Shown in pieces: positions 8,193 through 17,180 of a DNA stretch of 64,000 nucleotides. This DNA comes from Streptomyces caeruleatus. Lineage in GTDB: Bacteria > Actinomycetota > Actinomycetes > Streptomycetales > Streptomycetaceae. A program made the position numbers and the translations under genes. The stretch is from assembly GCF_001514235.1 (NCBI RefSeq), contig NZ_KQ948933.1, forward strand, positions 118,694 through 182,693, in the 5' to 3' direction. Every line of letters begins with the position of its first letter. The first letter of the stretch is position 1. Below the pieces are notes generated by a model. The model was not told the origin of the DNA, searched no databases, and worked only from the letters and a program-made list of their open reading frames with translations.

Positions 8193-9647
8193 ATGCCCAC
8201 CCCCGCCACCTCCGCGACGCCGGACACGTCCTCGGACCCCCACATATCGGCGCCCGTCACGGGACCGGAAGGGCACGCTCGGCCCGGTCCCGGGCGGCGT
8301 GACCCCTGGCTGCTGGCCGTCGCGCTCTTCGTGGGCTATGCGATCGTCTCGGTCGGTCGTTACCGGCATCTGGGGCAGCGTTCGTGGGATCTGGGGATAT
8401 TCGAGCAGGTCATTCGGTCGTACGCGCACCTTCAGGCGCCGATCGCGGATCTCAAGGGGCCGGGGTTCAACATCCTCGGCGATCACTTCAGCCCGGTGAC
8501 GGTGCTGCTCGCGCCGTTCTACCGGGTGTTCCCCTCGCCGGTCACCCTTCTCGTGGCGCAGGCCGTGCTGTTCGCGCTGTCCGCCGTGCCGGTCACCCGG
8601 GCCGCGGCCCGGCTGCTGGGGCGGTGGCGTGGGCTCGCGATCGGGGTGGCGTACGGGCTGTCGTGGGGGCTTCAGCAGGCCGTCGACTTCGACTTCCACG
8701 AGATCTGCTTCGCCGTACCGCTGATCGCGTTCAGCCTGGAGGCGTTGCTCGCGCGGCGTTGGCGTGGGGCCCTGCTGTGGGCGCTGCCGCTGGTCCTGGT
8801 GAAGGAGGACCTGGGGATGACCGTCGCGGCGATCGGCGTGGTCGTCGCCCTGCGGGCCCGCCAGGACTCCGCGCGGGCGGCGCGGTACGCGATGGGCGTC
8901 GCCGTGTTCGGCGTGGCGGCCGTCGCGGTCACCCTTGTGCTGGTCATCCCGAGCTTCAACAGCGGCGGAACGTACGACTACTGGAACAAGGTGAGCGAGT
9001 CGGGCGGCGGCGGCCCCTTCGACGGTCTCGACACCAAGCTCCGTACGCTCGGCTGGCTGCTCGTCCCCACCACCGGGCTGCTCGCGATCCGCTCGCCGCT
9101 GCTGCTGATCGCCCTGCCCACCGTCGGCTGGCGTTTCGTCTCCTCGTACGCGCAGTACTGGGGCACCGACTGGCACTACAACGCCGTCCTCATGCCCGTC
9201 GTGACCCTCGCACTCGTCGACGCCCTCTCCGCCGCACGGCACAGCACGCGCGCGTGGCTGCGGTCGTACGCGGAGCACCTGCCCGCCGCCGTGGCGGCCG
9301 CCTCGGTCGCGCTGACCACCTCGCTGCCGCTCGCCGCGCTGACCGAGAGCGAGATCTACCGCAAGCCCGCGCGCGTGACGGCCGTCGAGCGGCTCCTCGC
9401 CCAGGTTCCCGACGACGCCTCCGTCGAGGCGAACATAGCGCCGATCAGCCGGCTCACGTCCCGCTGCCGGGTCTTCTGGATCAGCAACACGCGCGGCATC
9501 GATCCCGACTACATCGCCCTCGACAACTCCCGCAAGCGCTACAGGGACGTCGAGGCCTACGCCCGGGAGCTCCACCCCGACGCCCGCTACATCGTCACGG
9601 GCACCGCCTACGGGTTCGTACTCCTGGAGCGACAGCCCTCCGGGTGA
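8193..9647 (+). CDS. DUF2079 polytopic membrane protein
   Basis: 484 residues. A hydrophilic N-terminus of about 40 residues is followed by many hydrophobic segments (for example LLAVALFVGYAIVSVG, LLVAQAVLFALSAVPV, AVFGVAAVAVTLVLVI). The stretch SWDLGIFEQVIRSYAHLQAPIADLKGPG followed by NILGDHFSP is the signature of DUF2079 proteins, a GT-C-like family of unknown activity. The C-terminal hydrophilic part (SVEANIAPISRLTSR...) resembles the extracytoplasmic domain of such glycosyltransferase-like proteins. AAGG lies a few bases before the ATG. It is separated from the convergent ABC permease by a strong terminator. Confidence 0.8.
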   Translation: MPTPATSATPDTSSDPHISAPVTGPEGHARPGPGRRDPWLLAVALFVGYAIVSVGRYRHLGQRSWDLGIFEQVIRSYAHLQAPIADLKGPGFNILGDHFSPVTVLLAPFYRVFPSPVTLLVAQAVLFALSAVPVTRAAARLLGRWRGLAIGVAYGLSWGLQQAVDFDFHEICFAVPLIAFSLEALLARRWRGALLWALPLVLVKEDLGMTVAAIGVVVALRARQDSARAARYAMGVAVFGVAAVAVTLVLVIPSFNSGGTYDYWNKVSESGGGGPFDGLDTKLRTLGWLLVPTTGLLAIRSPLLLIALPTVGWRFVSSYAQYWGTDWHYNAVLMPVVTLALVDALSAARHSTRAWLRSYAEHLPAAVAAASVALTTSLPLAALTESEIYRKPARVTAVERLLAQVPDDASVEANIAPISRLTSRCRVFWISNTRGIDPDYIALDNSRKRYRDVEAYARELHPDARYIVTGTAYGFVLLERQPSG

Positions 9648-9679
9648 CCGTAGATGCGCCGGGGTGACCGTACATGTGT

Positions 9680-9723
9680 CGGGCCCGGTCCGCAGGCAGT
9701 GGATCTCCTGCGGACCGGGCCCG
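9680..9723. terminator. Bidirectional terminator hairpin
   Basis: Perfect 17-bp stem CGGGCCCGGTCCGCAGG (9680-9696) / CCTGCGGACCGGGCCCG (9707-9723) with a 10-base loop, between the convergent DUF2079 and ABC permease genes. There is no T-tract, as is usual in Streptomyces. Confidence 0.85.
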
Positions 9724-9757
9724 TCCCCCGCAACCCCCGTGTGCGGTGGCTCCTCGG

Positions 9758-12328
9758 TTATTCGGTCGCGATGGCGTTCAGTACGTTCATCCGGCCCGCC
9801 CTGAACGCCGGCACCAGGGCCGCGAACAGGCCCACGAAGGCCGAGGCGATGAAGACGCCGATGATCGTCGGCCACGGGATGTCGAGGACGTTCAGGCCCT
9901 CCAGGGCGAGCAGCTTCTGGGCCGTCGCGCCCCAGCCCATGCCGAGTCCGAGGCCGAGCAGGGCGCCGAACAGGGCGATCACCACCGACTCCAGGCGGAT
10001 CATGCGGCGCAGCTGGCGGCGGGAGAGGCCGATGGCGCGCATCAGGCCGATCTCGCGGGTGCGTTCCACCACCGACAGGGCCAGGGTGTTCACCACGCCG
10101 AGGACGGCGACGATGATCGCCAGGGCGAGCAGGCCGTAGATCATGTTCAGGAGCTGGCCCATCTGGTCCTTGAGCTCCTGCTTGTAGTCGGTCTGGTCGC
10201 GGACCGGGTACTGCGGGTAGTCGTGCAGCGACTTCTTCAGGGCCGCGTACGCCGCCTCCTCCTGGCCGTCCTTCGCCTTGGCGAGCAGCATGTCGCTCTG
10301 CGGGATCCGGTCGGCGGGCAGGTACCGCTCCAGGGTGGCGATGCTGATGTAGCGCGCGCCCTGGTCGAAGGCGGTGTCGTCGTCCGTGATGGCCGTGACC
10401 TTCAGCTTCGCCGTCTCGCCGCCCTTGAAGGCGACGGAGACGGTGTCGCCGACGTGCACCCCGTGCTTCTTGGCGTAGTCGGACCCGACCGACATGGCGT
10501 CCTTGCCGTAGGCGGCGGACAGGGTGCCTTCCGTGGTGGCGCGGCGCAGGTCCTCGGCGTACGTCGGGTCGGCCGCCGTGAGCCCGGTGTCGTCGGTCTT
10601 GCCGTCGGGCGAGGTCAGCGTGGCGTCGACCTGCTTGGAGCGGGAGACGTGCTCCAGGCCCGGCGTCTGCCGCATCGCCTGCTCGGCGTCCGCGACGATG
10701 GACTGCTGGCCGCGCATGACGATGAAGTCCGCGCCGACCGACTTGTCGAGCTCGCCCGTCGCCGAGGCGACCATCGAGGAGCCGACCACCGACAGGCAGG
10801 CCACCAGGGCGAGGCCGATCATCAGGGCGGCGCCCGTGGCACCGGTACGGCGCGGGTTGCGCAGGGCGTTGCGCTCGGCCATGCGGCCGACGGGGCCGAA
10901 GGCGCGCAGCAGGACCGCGCTGATCACCCGGACCACGGCGCCCGCGAGCAGCGGGCCGATGACCACGAAGCCGATCAGGGTCAGCACCACGCCGCCGCCC
11001 AGCATCAGCGCGCCGTCGCTCGCCTTGTCGGCCGTGGCAGCCGCGAACAGGGCGAAGGTGCCGGCGCCCGTGAGGACGAGCCCGATCAGGCCGCGGAGCC
11101 GGCCGGCCTTGATGTCGGCCGGGGTCCCGGCGTCGCGCAGGGCGGCCATCGGGGAGACCTTGCCGGCGCGGCGGGCGGGGAGATAGGCGGCGAGGACGGT
11201 GACGACGACGCCGAGGATCAGGCCGATGGCCGGGGTCGTCACCTTCACCGTCAGGTCGTCGGTGGAGAGGTTCATGCCGGCCATCGACATCAGCTTCATC
11301 AGGCCGACGGCGATGCCGACACCGGCTCCGACGCCCAGGACGGATCCGACGACGCCGAGCAGCAGGGCCTCCACCAGCACGGACCGGTTGACCTGCCGGC
11401 GGGAGGAGCCGATGGCCCGCATGAGGCCGATCTCTCGGGTGCGCTGGGCGACCAGCATCGAGAAGGTGTTGATGATCAGGAAGATGCCCACCAGGAACGC
11501 GATCCCGGCGAAGCCGAGCATGGCGTACTTGATGATGTCCATGAACTCGCCGACGTCCTTGCGGTTGTCGTCAGCGTTCTCCTTGGCCGTCTGGATCTTG
11601 TACGAGCCGTTCAGGGACTGCGCGATGTCCTGCTTGAGCTGGGTGTCGCTCACGCCGGCCGCGGCGGTGACGGCGACCTGGGTGAAACGGCCGGTGGCGC
11701 CGAGGAGGCCGCGCTGGGCGGTCTCGGTGTCGAAGTAGACGACGGCCGCGCCGGGGTTGGTGACCTTCCAGGAGGCGATGCCGACGATCCGCGCGCGGAT
11801 GTCGCCGGTGGCGGCGATGGTGCGCAGTTCGTCGCCGAGCTTGAGGTCGTGCTTGTCGGCGGTGTCGGCGTCGACCATGACCTCGGTGGGCCCGCGCGGG
11901 GCGTGCCCGGAGGTGATCTCCATGGCCTTCAGGTCGTTCTTGGTCCAGTTGCCGGCGATGGTGGGCGCGCCGGTGGAGGAACCCATGTTCTCGTTCTCGG
12001 AGTTGACGACGGTCACGCTCATGGAGGCGACCGCGCCCTCGGCCTGCTTGACGCCGTCGACGGCGGCGACCTGCTCGACGGTGGAGGCGGGCAGCGAGAC
12101 CGGGCGGCCGGTGCCGCCGCCGTCGTCCTCGTCCTCGGCCGTCCTGGGGCTGACGGTGACGTCGGAGGCGGTGACGGCGAAGAGCTTGTCGAAGGTGGTG
12201 TTCATCGTGTCGGTGAACACGAGCGTGCCGCTGACGAAGGCCACCGACAGCAGGACGGCCACGGCCGACAGGGCCATGCGTCCCTTGTGCGCGAAGAAGT
12301 TGCGCATCGAGGTCTTCAGGACGGTCAT
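9758..12328 (-). CDS. ABC transporter permease, FtsX/MacB type
   Basis: 856 residues. It starts TSMRNFFAHKGRMALSAVAVLLSV, the first membrane helix, followed by a MacB-like periplasmic domain to about residue 260. Two FtsX blocks follow: TREIGLMRAIGSSRRQV in the middle and TREIGLMRAIGLSRRQL near the end, each with the usual set of helices, and a second extracytoplasmic domain between them. This duplicated single-chain architecture is common in actinobacterial MacB-type exporters. It overlaps the upstream ATPase gene by four bases (12325-12328), so the two are translationally coupled. The substrate is not known; peptides, lipids or antibiotics are typical for the family. Confidence 0.92.
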   Translation of the reverse strand: MTVLKTSMRNFFAHKGRMALSAVAVLLSVAFVSGTLVFTDTMNTTFDKLFAVTASDVTVSPRTAEDEDDGGGTGRPVSLPASTVEQVAAVDGVKQAEGAVASMSVTVVNSENENMGSSTGAPTIAGNWTKNDLKAMEITSGHAPRGPTEVMVDADTADKHDLKLGDELRTIAATGDIRARIVGIASWKVTNPGAAVVYFDTETAQRGLLGATGRFTQVAVTAAAGVSDTQLKQDIAQSLNGSYKIQTAKENADDNRKDVGEFMDIIKYAMLGFAGIAFLVGIFLIINTFSMLVAQRTREIGLMRAIGSSRRQVNRSVLVEALLLGVVGSVLGVGAGVGIAVGLMKLMSMAGMNLSTDDLTVKVTTPAIGLILGVVVTVLAAYLPARRAGKVSPMAALRDAGTPADIKAGRLRGLIGLVLTGAGTFALFAAATADKASDGALMLGGGVVLTLIGFVVIGPLLAGAVVRVISAVLLRAFGPVGRMAERNALRNPRRTGATGAALMIGLALVACLSVVGSSMVASATGELDKSVGADFIVMRGQQSIVADAEQAMRQTPGLEHVSRSKQVDATLTSPDGKTDDTGLTAADPTYAEDLRRATTEGTLSAAYGKDAMSVGSDYAKKHGVHVGDTVSVAFKGGETAKLKVTAITDDDTAFDQGARYISIATLERYLPADRIPQSDMLLAKAKDGQEEAAYAALKKSLHDYPQYPVRDQTDYKQELKDQMGQLLNMIYGLLALAIIVAVLGVVNTLALSVVERTREIGLMRAIGLSRRQLRRMIRLESVVIALFGALLGLGLGMGWGATAQKLLALEGLNVLDIPWPTIIGVFIASAFVGLFAALVPAFRAGRMNVLNAIATE

Positions 12329-13113
12329 GACGTACGCCCCCGGGCGTCGAAGTCCTTCATGCGGTCCAGGACGGCGTCGGCGGTGGGCTTGTGCATCTCG
12401 TCGACGATGCGCCCGTCGGCGAGGTACAGCACCCGGTCCGCGTAGGAGGCGGCTACGGGGTCGTGGGTGACCATCACGATGGTCTGCCCGAGTTCGTCCA
12501 CGGAGCGGCGCAGGAAGCCCAGTACCTCGGCGCCCGCGCGCGAGTCGAGGTTTCCGGTCGGCTCGTCACCGAAGATGATCTCGGGCCGGGCGGCCAGGGC
12601 GCGGGCCACGGCGACGCGCTGCTGCTGGCCGCCGGAGAGCTGGGTCGGCCGGTGCCTGAGCCGGTCGGACAGGCCGACCGTGTCGACCACCCGCGCGAGC
12701 CACTGCTTGTCGGGCTTGCGGCCCGCGATGTCCATGGGCAGCGTGATGTTCTCCAGGGCGTTGAGCGTCGGCAGCAGGTTGAACGCCTGGAAGATGAAGC
12801 CGATCCGGTCCCGGCGCAGCTGGGTGAGCTTCTTGTCCTTCAGCCCGGTGATCTCGGTGTCGTCGAGGTGGATCTGGCCGCCGGTGACGGTGTCGAGCCC
12901 GGCGAGGCAGTGCATCAGGGTGGACTTGCCGGACCCCGAGGGGCCCATGATCGCGGTGAACTGCCCCCGAGCGATGTCCACGTCCACATGGTCGAGCGCG
13001 ACGACCCGGGTCTCCCCCGACCCGTACGCCTTGACGACCTGCCGCGCCCGCGCGGCAACGGCCGTCCGCCCTCCAGTGCCCCCGTGCCTGGGAATGGTCA
13101 CAGCCGATGTCAC
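12325..13113 (-). CDS. ABC transporter ATP-binding protein (MacB/LolD type)
   Basis: 262 residues from the GTG at 13113, chosen because AGGAGA lies eight bases before it; the frame is open further upstream but that stretch lacks start signals. Walker A GPSGSGKST is at residues 57-65, the Q-loop IGFIFQAFNLLPTL, signature LSGGQQQRVAVARAL, Walker B IIFGDEPTGNLDS and H-loop VMVTHDP follow. The family powers FtsX-type permeases such as the partner gene that overlaps its end. Confidence 0.95.
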   Translation of the reverse strand: MTSAVTIPRHGGTGGRTAVAARARQVVKAYGSGETRVVALDHVDVDIARGQFTAIMGPSGSGKSTLMHCLAGLDTVTGGQIHLDDTEITGLKDKKLTQLRRDRIGFIFQAFNLLPTLNALENITLPMDIAGRKPDKQWLARVVDTVGLSDRLRHRPTQLSGGQQQRVAVARALAARPEIIFGDEPTGNLDSRAGAEVLGFLRRSVDELGQTIVMVTHDPVAASYADRVLYLADGRIVDEMHKPTADAVLDRMKDFDARGRTS

Positions 13114-13578
13114 GGTATGTCTCCTAAGTCGGTTATGAGTCGGCGTACTGAGCCGTGGGCCGGTACGTCGATGACTGGGTACGTCGTTGAGTCTGGCGCC
13201 GGAGCGGGGTCCGGCGCGCTGGTGCCGAGCCCCGTCTTGTACGGGGGAAAACCCCACCCCCGCCGGTTCGGCCGGCCGCCCCCCAGCGGCGTAAAGCCAG
13301 GTTAAGGACAGCCCCCGTGGCGTCTCGTCCTCCGGCGGTACCAACCCTCCCCGAGACCTAGTACGGAGGTACCCCTAAGGGCTCTCCACCCTTCGGTGGA
13401 GCGCACGTCGGGGTTCTCTCCACCCTGCGGTCCATCAAGGCTCCACCCTCCCGCGACAATCAGCAGGTGCCGCGCGAAGCGCGTCGTTGAGGGGTGGTGG
13501 TCGGGCGACGGGAGGGCCAAGTGGGAAGCTGTTCGGCGGCAGTTAGGTGCAAGGGGAACGCATCAGGAGAGGAACCCG
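13114..13578. other. 465-bp divergent control region (ABC exporter / MFS exporter)
   Basis: No gene supported. Upstream of the ABC operon there are two direct GGTACGTCG elements (13162-13170 and 13178-13186, 16 bases apart) that could be activator or repressor half sites. A hairpin CTCCACC/GGTGGAG with CTTC loop lies at 13384-13401, and a second CTCCACCCT follows 35 bases later. Paired GGTACC palindromes lie near 13337 and 13371. No promoter can be assigned with certainty. Confidence 0.45.
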
Positions 13579-15093
13579 GTGGGCAGTACGAGACCCGCGA
13601 TACGCGACACCGCACAGCGCACCGGAACGGAGAGACGGTCGGCCGTGGTCGCGGCCCTGATGCTGTCGATGGCGCTGGCGGCGCTCGACTCCACCATCGT
13701 CTCCACGGCCGTACCGCAGATCGTGGGCGACCTCGGCGGCTTCTCGGTCTTCTCCTGGCTGTTCTCCGGCTATCTGCTCGCCGTGACCGTGACCCTGCCG
13801 GTGTACGGCAAGCTCTCCGACACCTTCGGCCGCAAGCCGGTGCTGATCGTCGGCGCGGCGCTGTTCCTGCTGGGCTCGCTGCTGTGCGCGCTGGCCTGGA
13901 ACATGGCGGCGCTGATCGCGTTCCGGATCGTGCAGGGGCTGGGCGGCGGGGCGCTCCAGGGGACGGTGCAGACGCTGGCGGCCGACCTGTACCCGCTGGA
14001 GGAACGGCCCAGGATCCAGGCCCGGTTGTCCACGGTGTGGGCCGTGTCGGCGGTGGCGGGGCCCGGGTTGGGCGGGGTCCTGGCGGCGTACGCGGACTGG
14101 CGCTGGATCTTCCTGATCAACCTGCCGATCGGGGCGGTGGCCCTGTGGCTGATCGTGCGGCATCTGCACGAGCCGAAGCGCGCCCCGGACCCGCAGGCGC
14201 CGGCCACGCGCGCGCGTGTCGACTGGGCCGGCGCGCTGGCGGTGTTCGCGTGCGGGGGCGTGCTGTTGACGGCGGTGGTGCAGGGCGGGGTGGTCTGGCC
14301 GTGGCTGTCGGGGCCGTCGCTCGCCCTGTTCGGTACGGGACTCGCACTGGTGGCGGTCGTGGTGGTCGTGGAGCGCCGGGCGGCCGAGCCGATCATCCCG
14401 GGCTGGGTGTGGCGGCGCCGGACGATCGCGGCGGTGAACCTGGCGCTGGGCGCACTCGGGTTGCTGATGGTGGCGCCGGCGGTGTTCCTGCCGACGTACG
14501 CCCAGTCGGTCCTCGGACTCGCCCCGATGACGGCCGGGTTCGTGCTGTCGGTGTGGACGTTGAGCTGGCCGCTGTCGGCGGCGTGCAGTCAGCACGTCTA
14601 CCGCAGGATCGGCTTCCGCAACACGGCGATGCTGGGCATCGGGACGGCGTCGCTGATCCTCCTCGCCTTCCCCTTCCTGCCCTACCCCGGGCAGGCGTGG
14701 CAGCCGGCCCTGCTGATGCTGCTGCTGGGGGCGGCCCTCGGGCTGTTCCAACTGCCGCTGATCGTGGGCGTGCAGTCGACGGTCGGCTGGTCGGAGCGGG
14801 GCACGGCGACCGCGTCGGTGCTGTTCTGCCGGCAGACGGGCCAGACGATGGGCGCGGCACTCTTCGGCGCCGTCGCGAACGGCGTACTCGCCTCCCGGCT
14901 CGGCGGCGCGAGCGACCTGGACTCGGTGACCCGCGCCCTGGACTCCGGCGGCACGGCCCCGGAGGCCACCAGACGCGCCATCGCCGAGGCGGTGCACGCC
15001 GTCTACCTGGGTGCGTCCGGCGCGGCGGCACTGGCCTTCCTGGTCCTGTTGCTGCTGGCACCGAGGCGGTTCCCGGTACTGGAGGAGAACTGA
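13579..15093 (+). CDS. MFS drug exporter, DHA2 (14-helix) family
   Basis: 504 residues from the GTG at 13579, preceded by CAGGAGAGGAA; an upstream extension in the same frame is not hydrophobic and lacks a start site. The first helix ends with LDSTIVSTAVPQIVGDLGG, the DHA2 motif that follows TMS1, then the YLLAVTVTLPVYGKLSDTFGRKP loop (motif A), the RIVQGLGGGALQ motif B and a VSAVAGPGLGG motif C antiporter signature. Fourteen hydrophobic segments fit the EmrB/QacA group. It is a proton-coupled efflux pump of unknown substrate. No TetR or MarR gene is adjacent. Confidence 0.92.
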   Translation: MGSTRPAIRDTAQRTGTERRSAVVAALMLSMALAALDSTIVSTAVPQIVGDLGGFSVFSWLFSGYLLAVTVTLPVYGKLSDTFGRKPVLIVGAALFLLGSLLCALAWNMAALIAFRIVQGLGGGALQGTVQTLAADLYPLEERPRIQARLSTVWAVSAVAGPGLGGVLAAYADWRWIFLINLPIGAVALWLIVRHLHEPKRAPDPQAPATRARVDWAGALAVFACGGVLLTAVVQGGVVWPWLSGPSLALFGTGLALVAVVVVVERRAAEPIIPGWVWRRRTIAAVNLALGALGLLMVAPAVFLPTYAQSVLGLAPMTAGFVLSVWTLSWPLSAACSQHVYRRIGFRNTAMLGIGTASLILLAFPFLPYPGQAWQPALLMLLLGAALGLFQLPLIVGVQSTVGWSERGTATASVLFCRQTGQTMGAALFGAVANGVLASRLGGASDLDSVTRALDSGGTAPEATRRAIAEAVHAVYLGASGAAALAFLVLLLLAPRRFPVLEEN

Positions 15094-15147
15094 TCCCACC
15101 GCTTGTACGGTGGCCCGAACTCCCGCTGTCCCGAAGGAGATTCCGCG

Positions 15148-15438
15148 ATGCCCAGGCTCACGCGCACCCTCGCGGCCACGGCCCTTGCGGTCGCGGTCGC
15201 CGGGTACGCCGCGACCGAGTACCTCAACGCGAGCACCCCCACGGCCCGCCCCTCCAGCCCCTACGCCCCGGAGCCGTCGTCCGCCCCGGAACCGTCGCCC
15301 CCGGACTGCACCCGGGCGTCCCTGGCCACCGCGCTTCCCACGACGCTCCCCACGGCCCTTCCGACCGCCTCCCCCTGGGACTCCGCGGTCGAGGCCCACC
15401 TGTGCGTCGGATGGCACGCCACGGTCGAGAAGCGGTGA
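15148..15438 (+). CDS. Small secreted or anchored proline-rich protein
   Basis: 96 residues from the ATG at 15148, preceded by GAAGGAG. Residues 1-28 (MPRLTRTLAATALAVAVAGY...) form a signal peptide or anchor. The body is rich in Pro, Ser, Thr and Ala with two cysteines. No family recognised. It follows the MFS gene by 54 bases and may be cotranscribed. Confidence 0.55.
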   Translation: MPRLTRTLAATALAVAVAGYAATEYLNASTPTARPSSPYAPEPSSAPEPSPPDCTRASLATALPTTLPTALPTASPWDSAVEAHLCVGWHATVEKR

Positions 15439-15470
15439 AGGCGGCTTCCGGACCGCCCGCTCGACCGGCG

Positions 15471-16448
15471 CTACGGCAGCGTGACGCGCGCGACGACCGG
15501 CAGATGGTCGCTGCCGGTCGCGGACAGCGTACGGATGTGGCCGACCGTCGCCGAACGGGCCATGACCTGGTCGATCCGGGCCAACGGCAGGCCTGCCGGG
15601 AAGCTGAACGCGAAGCCCCGCTCCGCCACGTTCATCCGTGAGGTCAGCGGCGCGAGCCCACGGTCGTCGACCGTGCCGTTGAGGTCGCCCAGCAAAATCA
15701 CCGTCCGCACCCGCTCGGCGGCGACGGCCTCGCCCAGCAGACCGGCGCTCTCGTCCCGCCGGGCGGACGCGAGCCCGCCGGCCCGGACGCGGACCGAGGG
15801 CAGGTGCGCGACGTACGCCGCGACGTCGCCGTACGGCGTGCGCACCACGGCCCGCAGCCCGCGGCTCCAGTCCTCCTGGACCCCACGGGGCCTGATGTCC
15901 ACGAGCCGCACGCCGCCGAGCGGATGCCTCGACCAGAGCCCGACGGTGCCCCGCACCGCGTGATACGGGAAGTCCTCGCCGAGCGCCTCCTCATACGCCG
16001 GCAGGGCCCCGGGCACCAGTTCCTCCAACGCGATGAGGTCGGGCTCGGCGTCGGCCAGGGCGCGGGCCGTGCCCGCCGGGTCGGCGTTCTCGTCGCTGAC
16101 GTTGTGCTGCACGACGACCAGGTCGCGCGCGCCGGGCCGCGGCGCGGGCAGCAGCAGCCCGCCGAAGAGGTACGTCCAGGCCGCCACGGGCAGCAGCAGC
16201 GCCACCAGCGCGACGGCGGAGCGGCGCAGCAGGGCGAGCCCGAGCAGCGGCATGACCACCGCGCCGAGCCAGGGCAGGAAGGACTCCAGCAGACTCCCCG
16301 CGCGCCCCACCGCGTTGGGCACGGCCCGGTGGAACCCGAGCAGTACCGCCGTCAGCACGGCGCACGCGGCGAGCACGCGTCCGCGGACCGGCCACCGCGC
16401 CACCCACCGGGGCGCCGCTTCCTGCACCGTCGATGTCACGCCTGCCAA
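15471..16448 (-). CDS. Membrane-anchored endonuclease/exonuclease/phosphatase-family protein
   Basis: 325 residues. Three hydrophobic helices occupy about residues 25-105 (VLAACAVLTAVLLGF, FLPWLGAVVMPLLGLALL, ALVALLLPVAAWTYLFGGLLL). The C-terminal domain shows EEP motifs in order: VVQHNVSDENAD, DLIALEEL (metal-binding Glu), LPSVR, VILLGDLNGT (catalytic Asp/Asn), RIDQVM and GSDHLPVVARV (catalytic Asp-His). These three-helix EEP proteins are widespread in actinobacteria; the extracytoplasmic substrate (phosphodiester or phospholipid) is unknown. Confidence 0.87.
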   Translation of the reverse strand: MAGVTSTVQEAAPRWVARWPVRGRVLAACAVLTAVLLGFHRAVPNAVGRAGSLLESFLPWLGAVVMPLLGLALLRRSAVALVALLLPVAAWTYLFGGLLLPAPRPGARDLVVVQHNVSDENADPAGTARALADAEPDLIALEELVPGALPAYEEALGEDFPYHAVRGTVGLWSRHPLGGVRLVDIRPRGVQEDWSRGLRAVVRTPYGDVAAYVAHLPSVRVRAGGLASARRDESAGLLGEAVAAERVRTVILLGDLNGTVDDRGLAPLTSRMNVAERGFAFSFPAGLPLARIDQVMARSATVGHIRTLSATGSDHLPVVARVTLP

Positions 16449-16682
16449 GACGATCCGCCGGGCGGATCAGTTTCGCCGACTTCACCTGTGCCCAAAAGTC
16501 TGAGTTAACGCCGGTAACACACCAGGTCAGACACGATTTGATGGCGATAGCGCATACCGACCACTCAGTTTGATGAAACCCTCGCCTATCTCGGTACCGC
16601 CGAGTAACGTGCGTGGCTCGCCCGCCCCCCACCTCCCTGCGGTCCGCCGCAACCGGACCCGAGCCACGCAAGGAGCAACGGG
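16449..16682. other. Divergent intergenic region, no gene
   Basis: 234 bases. An imperfect dyad GTTAAC.GCC.GGTAAC lies near 16504-16518 upstream of the EEP gene. The AT-richer block 16530-16590 is the likely promoter region of the DUF485 gene, but no box can be assigned with confidence. Confidence 0.35.
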
Positions 16683-17180
16683 ATGTCCCCGTCCTTCGAC
16701 CCGTCACCGCCGTACCAGTACGGCCAGGGCGACACATCACCGTCGTACGGCACATCACCGTCGTACGGCACATCACCGTCGTACGACACCTACCCCTGGC
16801 AGACCCCCACCCCGCCGGGGCCACCACCCCCACGACAGCGGACCCCCGACCACCCACCCCTCGGACACCACAGCGACCTGCGGATCCTGCGCACCGCCTA
16901 CCGCTGGCAGCGGCGCGTGGCGACGCTCACCGCGCTCGGCTACTTCACCCTCTTCCTGATCCTGTCCGCCTTCGCGCCCGGGTTCATGTCGAGCACGGTC
17001 ACCGACGGACTGCCCGCCGGTCTGCTGCTCGCCCTGATCCAACTGCCCGTCACCTGGCTGGCGATAGGCCTGTACGAGCACACCGCCCGCCGTTACGTCG
17101 ACCCGCTCGCGGACCGCATCCGCAAGCTGGCCGAGGTGGACGCCAAGCGGGAGACCGGGAACCGGGGGCCGCGGCGATGA
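16683..17180 (+). CDS. DUF485 membrane protein, partner of the following symporter
   Basis: 165 residues. Two helices (TLTALGYFTLFLILSAFAPG and GLLLALIQLPVTWLAIGLY) followed by YEHTARRYVDPLADRI form the DUF485 (YjcH-like) signature. In enterobacteria YjcH is encoded with the acetate permease ActP, and here too the stop overlaps the ATG of an SSS symporter. The N-terminal 60 residues are an unusual Tyr/Ser/Pro stretch with the hexapeptide TSPSYG repeated, encoded by an 18-bp DNA repeat (16734-16793). CAAGGAGCAACGGG precedes the ATG. Confidence 0.85.
   Translation: MSPSFDPSPPYQYGQGDTSPSYGTSPSYGTSPSYDTYPWQTPTPPGPPPPRQRTPDHPPLGHHSDLRILRTAYRWQRRVATLTALGYFTLFLILSAFAPGFMSSTVTDGLPAGLLLALIQLPVTWLAIGLYEHTARRYVDPLADRIRKLAEVDAKRETGNRGPRR

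Noticed and set aside
4474-8499. Very long open frame (1341 codons) on the plus strand across mfd
   Set aside because: Antisense shadow of mfd caused by high GC at third positions; no motifs and composition of Ala/Gly/Arg/Asp only.
9674-12445. Long plus-strand frame opposite the ABC permease
   Set aside because: Same shadow effect; the opposite strand encodes a full FtsX-type permease.
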